DNA from: a virus
Strand: one strand, 5' to 3'
DNA length: 47,707 nucleotides
Virus record (IMG/VR): IMGVR_UViG_3300034073_002217
Coordinates: 1 to 47,707 of that record
Below the pieces are notes generated by a model, which was not told where the DNA came from, searched no databases, and saw only the letters and a program-made list of their open reading frames with translations. Made by a program: the position numbers and the translations under genes. Shown here piece by piece: positions 31,571-38,562 of this stretch; position 1 is the first letter of the stretch; each line of letters starts with the position of its first letter.

Positions 31571-32083
31571 TTATTCAGAATATTGTCTATTGAATGGAAT
31601 CCATTTTTTATTTTTGTGATCCCATTTGTCACGAATGTATCTTGCTGGTATTTTGTCTTTTACTTTATAACCACCGTAGTTACCGCCTTTTTCAATAGGA
31701 TTTGGCATATTTCTACCAGGAATAATTCTATATAATGCTAATTTTTTTTGTATACCAGCTTTCTTATTTGCAGAACTAATTTTCCAAGAACCACTTTTTT
31801 CATTTGTTGGATCAGTATCATCCCAATGATCACTTATATGAACATGTTTTGTTTGTTCATCCGCAGCTTTGTTTAAGTCTTCATCATTTGAAAAAGTGTC
31901 TCCCCATTTTTTCTTAAATATTTTTTTTGCTTCTTCATGTCCAACAAGAGATGAAAGTGATTTCAAATCCTCTCCAGGTTGTAAATCATCAGGGCCTATA
32001 TGAAAAAATCTTTTTGGTCTTTTTAATTCTGTCAAATATTCTTCATTTATATTAAAGAATTGTTTGAATGTTAGCATTACCAT
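31571..32083 (-). CDS. Putative packaged protein, possibly ADP-ribosyltransferase-like
   Basis: 170 residues; the in-frame ATG two codons later gives MLTFKQFFNINEEYLTE, again capsid-targeting-like, with YLTE as the nearest L-x-E site. The body has FFHIGPDDLQPGEDLKSLSSL, HVHISDHWDD and GGNYGGYKVKDKIPARYI, an order that recalls ADP-ribosyltransferase-fold proteins (FH-x-G...L-x-S...later strands). The catalytic Glu cannot be placed with confidence. Coupled to the upstream gene by a short overlap. Confidence 0.45.
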   Translation of the reverse strand: MVMLTFKQFFNINEEYLTELKRPKRFFHIGPDDLQPGEDLKSLSSLVGHEEAKKIFKKKWGDTFSNDEDLNKAADEQTKHVHISDHWDDTDPTNEKSGSWKISSANKKAGIQKKLALYRIIPGRNMPNPIEKGGNYGGYKVKDKIPARYIRDKWDHKNKKWIPFNRQYSE

Positions 32084-32382
32084 TTAACCTTATTTGCCCA
32101 ATAGGCAGCAGACATTTTACCTTTTGCTATATTTTTGGCATGTCTTGCTTTGAATCTCTTTCTTCTATTCGCATATGCTTCTGATTCTCCTTTTTTCTTA
32201 GGAGAACCTTTCACTCCTCGTTGTCCAAAACGAATAATCTTTTCTTTACCACCAGAACATGCTTTTACCACATGAGACTTACCAGTTTGAGAATCACCGA
32301 CTGCTTGTGCTCTTGGTTTATTACATGCCATTTTGCTTTTATCTATTTTTGCTTCAGATAAGAATTGACTAAATGTTAACAT
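32077..32382 (-). CDS. Basic packaged internal protein
   Basis: 101 residues. Starts MLTFSQFLSE|A, the closest match in the window to the T4 internal-protein peptide, cut after L-x-E. The mature part is strongly basic: KPRAQAVGDSQTGKSHVVKACSGGKEKIIRFGQRGVKGSPKKKG then RRKRFKARHAKNIAKGKMSAAYWANKVKW, a conserved phage motif of unknown role that probably binds nucleic acid. It follows gp13. A DNA-bound internal head protein is the favoured reading. Confidence 0.65.
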   Translation of the reverse strand: MLTFSQFLSEAKIDKSKMACNKPRAQAVGDSQTGKSHVVKACSGGKEKIIRFGQRGVKGSPKKKGESEAYANRRKRFKARHAKNIAKGKMSAAYWANKVKW

Positions 32383-32395
32383 AAAATCTCCTTAA

Positions 32396-33136
32396 TTATC
32401 CTACAAGATCACTGATAGGTAATGAATACGATATAATCATATCTTGTTCTAACAATCTTATTTCCTCAATTGCTTCATCATATATCTGCTGACCATTAAA
32501 TTGAATGCCTCCTGGCATAACCATACCAGTAAACTTCTTTAAATTATTTCCCCACTGACGTTTAATCAAAGCAGTGCAATATTGTAACAACCAACGATCT
32601 TTCCATACATCAGTAAATGTATCTGGATCAACAATTTGATATGCTTCAACAATAATATATTCTCCAGTATTAACTTTGCTCCAATCAACATCTATATGTA
32701 ATCTGTTTCTATGTCTATTGTATCTAATAGGTTGTCTTCCAACGAGAATTTCTTCTAGCATAGAAATGTGTTGCATTGCCATATAATATGGAACCAGAGA
32801 TACATTTGTTAATGTATAAAGATCATTTAATGCAATTTGATATCTAATATTAAATAAATTGTTGGTATTCAATCCTTCACCAATAGTGAAAAGGTTTACT
32901 GCACCGATGATATTTTCTGGTAATTCTATATACCCATCAGTTTTGTTTTGTGCTGTTATTTGGTGTTTGTAGTATTGTTTTTCTGTACCATCAAAATGGT
33001 AATCCCAATAATAAGTTAATGCTTCATCAACTCTATCATCAACTTGTTCATCTGAAACGTTGATTTCGATTACTGGTGCTCCTAATCTACGGAGGCAATT
33101 TTCTTTAAAAGTTGCTCTTGAATTTGGAAATGCCAT
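32396..33136 (-). CDS. 13: Neck protein gp13
   Basis: 246 residues; T4 gp13 is 309. SRATFKENCLRRLGAPVIEINVSDEQVDDRVDEALTYYWDYHFDGTEKQYYKHQIT and KDRWLLQYCTALIKRQWGNNLKKFTGMVMPGGIQFNGQQIYDEAIEEI are typical of gp13 in marine T4 relatives. With gp14 it forms the head-tail connector. Preceded by AAGGAAG and a GATAAATA element that faces the promoter of the divergent oxygenase operon. Confidence 0.93.
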   Translation of the reverse strand: MAFPNSRATFKENCLRRLGAPVIEINVSDEQVDDRVDEALTYYWDYHFDGTEKQYYKHQITAQNKTDGYIELPENIIGAVNLFTIGEGLNTNNLFNIRYQIALNDLYTLTNVSLVPYYMAMQHISMLEEILVGRQPIRYNRHRNRLHIDVDWSKVNTGEYIIVEAYQIVDPDTFTDVWKDRWLLQYCTALIKRQWGNNLKKFTGMVMPGGIQFNGQQIYDEAIEEIRLLEQDMIISYSLPISDLVG

Positions 33137-33150
33137 GGACTTCCTTTACA

Positions 33151-33158
33151 TATAAATA
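33151..33158 (+). promoter_or_regulatory. Late promoter -10 TATAAATA of the oxygenase operon
   Basis: Exact TATAAATA on the + strand, 40 bp before the Rieske gene. It is the only + strand gene start that needs a promoter in this window. Confidence 0.65.
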
Positions 33159-33176
33159 TGATTGTGCTATAATTAC

Positions 33177-33184
33177 TATTTATC
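33177..33184 (-). promoter_or_regulatory. Late-type promoter -10 GATAAATA of gp13
   Basis: GATAAATA on the minus strand, 40 bp before gp13. It points toward the + strand promoter at 33151-33158, so the two transcripts would overlap at their starts. Confidence 0.55.
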
Positions 33185-33198
33185 ATGGAGCATATTTT

Positions 33199-34029
33199 AT
33201 GTTTAGAAATCCACCAAAAGTGATTGGACATATATCAGCACTAAAAAAAGGACCGTTCGTAGGTCAAGAATATATTATGTCAAAAGTTGACGATGAAATC
33301 AAATTATTCAATCGATTGTGTCCTCATAGATTTTATCCTATTGGTGAAATAGGAAATAGTGAAATCAAATGTAAATTGCATGGATTTGGTTTTAATTCTG
33401 ATGGCAGTCCACAAAACAATCCGTATAAGTTAAACTGTCAAAGTTCTAATAATGGCAAGTCTGGAATTGTTTTTAAAAATTTTGTAGAACCTAATCATAA
33501 GTGGGTTGATGATGTTGCCAATGAAACAAATTTAGAATATAGTCATAGTTATACTGGTGAAAGTACTGGAAATTGGTTGTGGTTGATGGAAATTGAGGCA
33601 GATTTATTACATATAATAGAGAATGGAGTTCATCCATGGTTAGCATCTCAAATTGATCCATACTCTGTAAAATTAGAAAATGGTGATGGTTGGATATATC
33701 AAGAACATCCTAATGGGTGGTGGGTTTATATTTTTCCGTTTATATTTGTAGAGTGGACAAAAGGTTGTTTATCTATAAATTGCACTTTTCCTAATGATAT
33801 TAAAGAAGAAAGAGGGTATAAATGGTTAACCCAATTATATTATGATCCTAAAGTAACAACAGAGCAGAGAGATATATTCAATAAAATTGAAGATGTTTTT
33901 AGAGAAGATGTTATTGTATCAGAATTACAGAAAACACGATATGTTCCATATAAAAAATGTATTAATTCACTTGAAAGTCAATCAGTAATTTTTGGCGAAT
34001 GGGTTAAAAAAAATAGGATAAAAGAATGA
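33199..34029 (+). CDS. Rieske-type oxygenase
   Basis: 276 residues from the ATG at 33199, chosen because GGAG lies eight bases upstream; longer frames start inside gp13 antisense. Rieske site: CPH (Cys41, His43) and CKLHGF (Cys58, His61), binding a [2Fe-2S] cluster. A mononuclear iron site is suggested by ADLLHIIENGVHP (Asp135, His138, His145; the two His are seven apart, slightly wider than usual). Such proteins hydroxylate or demethylate small molecules using an outside reductase. First gene of a coupled three-gene operon with two 2OG oxygenases. Substrate unknown. Confidence 0.8.
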   Translation: MFRNPPKVIGHISALKKGPFVGQEYIMSKVDDEIKLFNRLCPHRFYPIGEIGNSEIKCKLHGFGFNSDGSPQNNPYKLNCQSSNNGKSGIVFKNFVEPNHKWVDDVANETNLEYSHSYTGESTGNWLWLMEIEADLLHIIENGVHPWLASQIDPYSVKLENGDGWIYQEHPNGWWVYIFPFIFVEWTKGCLSINCTFPNDIKEERGYKWLTQLYYDPKVTTEQRDIFNKIEDVFREDVIVSELQKTRYVPYKKCINSLESQSVIFGEWVKKNRIKE

Positions 34030-34712
34030 TAAATTATGCTTTATTTCCAACATTGGTAAGTGAATTTCACTATGAATATCCTTTGAGATTTAAAAAAGTA
34101 TTTTTTGAAAGTGTGTTTGATCACTTAAATGAAAATGGTGAATCAAGTGAACAAACATGTCATGTAACAATACATCATGATGAAAGATACAAAGAAATTT
34201 ATGAGTTTGCCGTTTCTTGTGTCAAACAATTTATTAGAACATATAATGTAAATCCAGATTTATTTGATATAAATGTTGTCAAATCTTGGTTGAACATATT
34301 AGGAGGACAATCAAACCCAAATCATAATCATGCAGATGCACACATTTCATTCGTATATTATGTACATGTGCCAGATACTGTTCAAAATTCAATAAGATTT
34401 TATAATTATGAAAACAGACACGAACCTTTTTCATTGTTTTGTAAAATGAATAATCAAAATAATATGTGGGATCATTTCAATTCATATACATGGCAATTCA
34501 AACCGATAGATGGACAACTAATGGTATTTCCAGCATCATTAAATCATGACACAATAGGACATGATGAAAGATTGTCGTGTAATATAAAAATCGTTGAAGA
34601 TATTGAAAACAGAAGAATTGCTATTGCTGGAGATATATTGTTAACTCATAAAGAAAAGAATTCAAAACATTTAGGATTACAACCTGTGAAAAATTGGAGA
34701 TTGTTTGAATAA
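34026..34712 (+). CDS. 2OG-Fe(II) oxygenase-like protein (PF13759 type)
   Basis: 228 residues. LFPTLVSEFHYE at the start, SWLNILGGQSNPNHNHADAHISFVYYVHVP, then PIDGQLMVFPASLNHDTIGHDERLSCNI. This gives the iron triad His102-x-Asp104 and His174 with Arg182 for 2-oxoglutarate, the layout of PF13759-type phage and marine-bacterial oxygenases. Its ATG overlaps the Rieske stop (ATGA) and its stop shares a base with the next start (TAATG), so all three are made together. Substrate unknown; may act on a peptide. Confidence 0.8.
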   Translation: MINYALFPTLVSEFHYEYPLRFKKVFFESVFDHLNENGESSEQTCHVTIHHDERYKEIYEFAVSCVKQFIRTYNVNPDLFDINVVKSWLNILGGQSNPNHNHADAHISFVYYVHVPDTVQNSIRFYNYENRHEPFSLFCKMNNQNNMWDHFNSYTWQFKPIDGQLMVFPASLNHDTIGHDERLSCNIKIVEDIENRRIAIAGDILLTHKEKNSKHLGLQPVKNWRLFE

Positions 34713-35326
34713 TGAAATACACTACAATTTATAATGATCCAGTAAGAAGAGCAACTGTTTTTGAACCATGGTGTTATTGGGACAATGCATTTACTGATGA
34801 AGAATTGCAAAAGATAATTGATTATTGTGAGTCTAAAGAATTATCTCATGGAACTACTTTTGGTCAACAAACAAAAGAAGAAACAGAAAAGATTAGAATA
34901 TCGGATGTTGGTTTTCATAATAGAAATCCAGAAACGGCATGGATATTTGATAGAGTAAATTTTGTTTTACAAAGTGCAAATGAGATGTTTTATGGATTTC
35001 ATTTGAATGGTTATGATTCTTTTCAGTATACTACATATGATGCGGAAAAGAATGGTAATTATGATTGGCATATGGATACTTGTATGGGCAGTTCCACTGA
35101 CCAATTTGAAATTCGTAAATTGTCAATGACTTTGTTGTTGGATGATGATTTTGAAGGTGGTGAATTTCAACTTAATGTAGGAAATCAAAACGAACCTGCT
35201 ATTTTACCTGCACAGAAAGGTAGAGCATTATTATTTCCATCCTTTATGTGTCATAGGGTTACACCTGTAACTAAAGGGAAGAGAAGGTCTTTGGTAGTAT
35301 GGTGTTTGGGTCCAAAGTTTTATTAA
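34712..35326 (+). CDS. 2OG-Fe(II) oxygenase, prolyl-4-hydroxylase (PKHD) type
   Basis: 204 residues. DWHMDTCMG gives His120-x-Asp122, RKLSMTLLLDDDFEGGEF the core strands, FPSFMCHRVTPVTKGKRRSLVVWCLGP gives His181 and the 2OG-binding Arg191/192. Prolyl-4-hydroxylase-like enzymes of this type occur widely in marine T4-like phages. All ligands are intact. Its stop codon overlaps that of the converging PP-loop gene inside a 20-bp palindrome. Confidence 0.88.
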   Translation: MKYTTIYNDPVRRATVFEPWCYWDNAFTDEELQKIIDYCESKELSHGTTFGQQTKEETEKIRISDVGFHNRNPETAWIFDRVNFVLQSANEMFYGFHLNGYDSFQYTTYDAEKNGNYDWHMDTCMGSSTDQFEIRKLSMTLLLDDDFEGGEFQLNVGNQNEPAILPAQKGRALLFPSFMCHRVTPVTKGKRRSLVVWCLGPKFY

Positions 35327-35338
35327 ATATTTAATAAA
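35319..35338. repeat. 20-bp perfect palindrome over two converging stop codons
   Basis: The palindrome has half-site TTTATTAAAT. It contains the TAA of the + strand oxygenase gene (35324-35326) and the TAA of the minus-strand PP-loop gene (35323-35325). As pure A/T it would make a weak hairpin, but it lies where a bidirectional terminator is expected. Confidence 0.7.
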
Positions 35339-36288
35339 CAGTCAATATATGATTTGCTAGTATAGTTGTTAATATTGTTCAATCTTTTGAAAGAATCTTT
35401 TAGAGAAGAATTTATATATAAGTCTTTAAATTTATCATCTTCTTTACTGTATGAATTAAGCAAAACATGAATATCTGAATATGGTTCAATATTATTGAGT
35501 TTGTTTTTAACATCACCAAACATAATTGGTGTTGGTGATATTAAAGGATTGTATACATCTCTTATCAATCTTTTCATTCTTTTTATATTACTAACATATT
35601 TGTTATTTTCTTTCATATCTTTTGCAACCATATATGATTGTTTTATATGCAATTTTGGAAAATCGTTGGTTGTGAAAAAATATGTATTTTCGTGAAATGA
35701 TGATGCCATAAAACAGATTTTCAAATCTAATCTAGAATAAAATTTGTTTTCTTTTCTTACTATTTTTGGTTCACCAACACCAACAACATGTGCAGTTTTT
35801 TCTTTTCTATTCATAGGTTTTGCGAACCCATACTGTTCTAAGTATTTAATGTTATATCGTTGAATAGCAGGCATAAAATGTGCAAATTGTATGTTTGAAC
35901 CATCTTCTAATAGATTTTCTTTTTTGTAATAATTTACGAGAGAATCAAAAGTTATATTTACTCTATTATAAATGCCTTTGAAATTTTTTTGCTTTAGATC
36001 AAATATAGACTTTTTACCATCAACATTTGGAGAATTAACATTTTCATAATAACAGGTTATTATTTCATCTACATGAATATTATTATCCAAAAAACTATTT
36101 AATACAGTCGTAGAATCTGAACCTCCAGAATGATATACTATGACATAATCATATGATTGTCTTATCTGCAATGCCCTTTGTTTACAAAGTTCTTTAAAAG
36201 ACTCAGTTGGTTCTGTCAACCAATCCCAGTTTTTGAAAGATGTCAAGTTTTCAATGTTTATCAATATATTTTGATTATCAAAAAACAT
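35323..36288 (-). CDS. PP-loop ATPase A (asparagine-synthase/ExsB-like)
   Basis: 321 residues. Pyrophosphate-binding loop YHSGGSDSTTVLNSF (SGGSDS 54-59) in front of a DEIITC strand, the signature of N-type ATP pyrophosphatases that adenylate a carboxylate or carbonyl. The segment DWLTEPTESFKELCKQRALQIRQSYDYVIV is shared with the gene at 37109-38137, so the two are paralogues. There is no glutaminase domain and no visible zinc site of QueC type. Last of three tandem PP-loop genes. Function unknown. Confidence 0.7.
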   Translation of the reverse strand: MFFDNQNILINIENLTSFKNWDWLTEPTESFKELCKQRALQIRQSYDYVIVYHSGGSDSTTVLNSFLDNNIHVDEIITCYYENVNSPNVDGKKSIFDLKQKNFKGIYNRVNITFDSLVNYYKKENLLEDGSNIQFAHFMPAIQRYNIKYLEQYGFAKPMNRKEKTAHVVGVGEPKIVRKENKFYSRLDLKICFMASSFHENTYFFTTNDFPKLHIKQSYMVAKDMKENNKYVSNIKRMKRLIRDVYNPLISPTPIMFGDVKNKLNNIEPYSDIHVLLNSYSKEDDKFKDLYINSSLKDSFKRLNNINNYTSKSYIDCLLNI

Positions 36289-36296
36289 TTTATTAT

Positions 36297-37112
36297 TTAC
36301 ATTTTAATTAATTCTAAAAATTGTTTTTTAGTATATGTAACTTGTGATTTTGGTTGTGTCTTTTTCTTTTCATTGATGCGTAATAGCACATTATTGATTT
36401 TTCTGTCAAAATGTTGTCTAAATTTTGGTCTAAAAATAGTTTGATATAAATTTGATTTGAATTTCTCAGATGTGGATTTATCAAATAAATTTACCATAGA
36501 ATTAACTATGCTTAAATCATACTGAAAAAACGGAATCAAAATGTTATCATCTACTATAATATCTGTGTAATAATCCCATTCCGAAAACCCTGCTAACATA
36601 ATTCCAGTTGATTTATTGTATCCAACATCACCTAAATGATCAGCAGAAACTATGATACCTCCATTTTCTTGTGCATATTTTGCACACTCAATCAATGCAA
36701 TAGAATTAAGGGCTTTTACATTTGTAGTCTTTAATAAATCCAAATATTTCTTAATGAAAATTTTAGGTTGAGATATATCAATATATGTTTTTTGAATGTC
36801 AGGAAATTCCTCATAAACTAAATCTACATACATTAACTCATACTCATTGCCGGGAGTTTTAACTGTTACTGCGGTAAACGGAATATTTAATCTTTTGAAT
36901 AATCTGACAACATACTCCGAATCAGCACCACCACTAAATGCTATGTAAATAGATTTGTTCATTGCTGCAATTTTTATTGCAGTTGCTTCACATGCTTCAA
37001 TAAATTTCATTTTTGTAAAAGAATAGGGTGTTATAGTAACATCAAAATCAATATTTTTGTTAATTAGTCTTTCTTTGATATTTGTTGTTAACCAATTGTT
37101 TTCTACAATCAT
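36297..37112 (-). CDS. PP-loop ATPase B
   Basis: 271 residues. FSGGADSEYVVRLF (SGGADS 60-65), PFTAVTVKTPGNEYELMYVDLVYEEFP and GGIIVSADHLGD form the HUP/PP-loop core. More distant from the other two than they are from each other. Its ATG overlaps the upstream PP-loop stop (ATGA). The C-terminal basic helix (RINEKKKTQPKSQVTYTKKQFLELI) is extra. Substrate unknown. Confidence 0.7.
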   Translation of the reverse strand: MIVENNWLTTNIKERLINKNIDFDVTITPYSFTKMKFIEACEATAIKIAAMNKSIYIAFSGGADSEYVVRLFKRLNIPFTAVTVKTPGNEYELMYVDLVYEEFPDIQKTYIDISQPKIFIKKYLDLLKTTNVKALNSIALIECAKYAQENGGIIVSADHLGDVGYNKSTGIMLAGFSEWDYYTDIIVDDNILIPFFQYDLSIVNSMVNLFDKSTSEKFKSNLYQTIFRPKFRQHFDRKINNVLLRINEKKKTQPKSQVTYTKKQFLELIKM

Positions 37113-38137
37113 GTTAATTCCCTTAAATAATATTTTCTCGTGTAATATGTTTTCTGTGCATTTGGAACCTCATGCAACAATTTTTGTAATCCATTCTTGT
37201 AGTATTTATACATATCACTGTCTGTTTTGTTTTTAATAAAAGTATCTCTAATACTCATTAAAACATTTGATGATTTTTTGGTTTTCATAATCATTGGATT
37301 GACCAGTTCATAAATTGCTTTATTATATATTTCATTATAATTTTTCATAAATGTTTTTTTATCTTTCATTATATCAAATACTTTTAACATAGTATATGCT
37401 TGTTTTTTGATTATCTCTGTTGAGAGTAAGGTATTTCCCCAATAGAAATTCTCACGATATAAATTACCATCAAAATATTTACCAGAATAATTCATCAACT
37501 CTAATTCACTGAAAGAAACATATGGAATTTGTTCAAAAACAGAAATACCAGTTTTTCCAGTACCTGTTACCCAACAGGTCTTTTTGTTATCTTTAACAAT
37601 ATGTTTTGATAAATCATTCCAATATAAATGATGTGGACTTTTCCAACAACTTATATTATACATCCAATAATCTTGATATTCAGATATCAATGAAAAAGAT
37701 TTTGGATTTCTGAAGTATTCTGTGTAATCTAAAAATGATATTTTAGTGTTTGGCAAATCTAATTCGTTCAATAATTGTTTTACATTTACATATATTTCTC
37801 TGTTGTTATTTTCATCAGAACCAAAATATTTATCTTGAGAAAATGCACCAACAGATATGATTTCATCTATCTGTATATTATTGTAATAAAAAGATTCTAA
37901 TACATTGCGGGAGTCAATACCACCTGATAAACATAATATAACTCTTTCATATGAATCTCGTATCTCTTGTGCTCTTAATTTGTATAATTCTTTTAAAGAA
38001 AAAGATGGTTCTGTTTTCCAATCAACAGAACCATATAATGAATCGTTGTAATATATACAACATTCTTTACCAGATTTCAAAGCATCTATATGTGTTTTAT
38101 AAACATTTTTGTCTGCATCATACCAAAATATTGTCAT
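37109..38137 (-). CDS. PP-loop ATPase C, paralogue of A
   Basis: 342 residues. DWKTEPSFSLKELYKLRAQEIRDSYERVILCLSGGIDSRNVLESFYYNNIQIDEIISV aligns without gaps to PP-loop A; SGGIDS is at 71-76. A short N-terminal part with YNDSLYG precedes the core, somewhat like the N-terminal lead-in of asparagine-synthase-like proteins but without a catalytic Cys. First of the three; overlaps its upstream neighbour by one base (TAATG). Confidence 0.7.
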   Translation of the reverse strand: MTIFWYDADKNVYKTHIDALKSGKECCIYYNDSLYGSVDWKTEPSFSLKELYKLRAQEIRDSYERVILCLSGGIDSRNVLESFYYNNIQIDEIISVGAFSQDKYFGSDENNNREIYVNVKQLLNELDLPNTKISFLDYTEYFRNPKSFSLISEYQDYWMYNISCWKSPHHLYWNDLSKHIVKDNKKTCWVTGTGKTGISVFEQIPYVSFSELELMNYSGKYFDGNLYRENFYWGNTLLSTEIIKKQAYTMLKVFDIMKDKKTFMKNYNEIYNKAIYELVNPMIMKTKKSSNVLMSIRDTFIKNKTDSDMYKYYKNGLQKLLHEVPNAQKTYYTRKYYLRELT

Positions 38138-38547
38138 TATAATTGTTTAATAAATTGATTGATCTCTTCTTCGGTTAAATCTTGTGGTGTAGATTCTGGT
38201 GGGATTCTTAACGAACCAATTTCTTCAAGTGTTGTTGTTTTCACTACATTCAATTGTGCTTGATATGTACTCATTGAAGTATCAATTTCTGGATCTTTTA
38301 GTTTTTCTTGTGTTTCAAAAAAACCAATTGGACAATTCAATAGAATAATTTTCTTTAATTCTTCTTCTGTAGGTTCTGGAATTGGAATTGATAATGATAC
38401 ATCTGTTCTACATCTTACAGGAGTTCCATCTGGTTTTGTACCAGGAGCAGATGCCAATTCATTTTCAGTAATAGTATCTGTGAAATATCTAACAACAATT
38501 AAGTGATCTTGTGGCCAAACTTCTACTATTTTATAGTAAATGTTCAT
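38137..38547 (-). CDS. Hypothetical protein of the tail-fibre region
   Basis: 136 residues, acidic. YYKIVEVWPQDHLIVVRYFTDTITENELAS, then IPIPEPTEEELKKIILLNCPIGFFETQEKL. No known motif. It sits between the Gly-rich adhesin and the PP-loop genes, with AAGGAG before the ATG and an exact late -10 upstream. A fibre-assembly helper or a small virion protein is possible, but this is only position. Confidence 0.6.
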   Translation of the reverse strand: MNIYYKIVEVWPQDHLIVVRYFTDTITENELASAPGTKPDGTPVRCRTDVSLSIPIPEPTEEELKKIILLNCPIGFFETQEKLKDPEIDTSMSTYQAQLNVVKTTTLEEIGSLRIPPESTPQDLTEEEINQFIKQL

Positions 38548-38562
38548 TTAAGTTCTTCTCCT

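Noticed and set aside
37203-37210. TATAAATA on the minus strand inside PP-loop gene C
   Set aside because: About 90 bp before the next gene, which is already coupled by an ATGA overlap; likely chance in AT-rich DNA.
35323-38137. Queuosine/7-deazaguanine (QueC) pathway genes
   Set aside because: The SGG-DS loop fits the superfamily, but no QueC-type zinc cysteine cluster is visible and no QueD, QueE or FolE partner is in the window.
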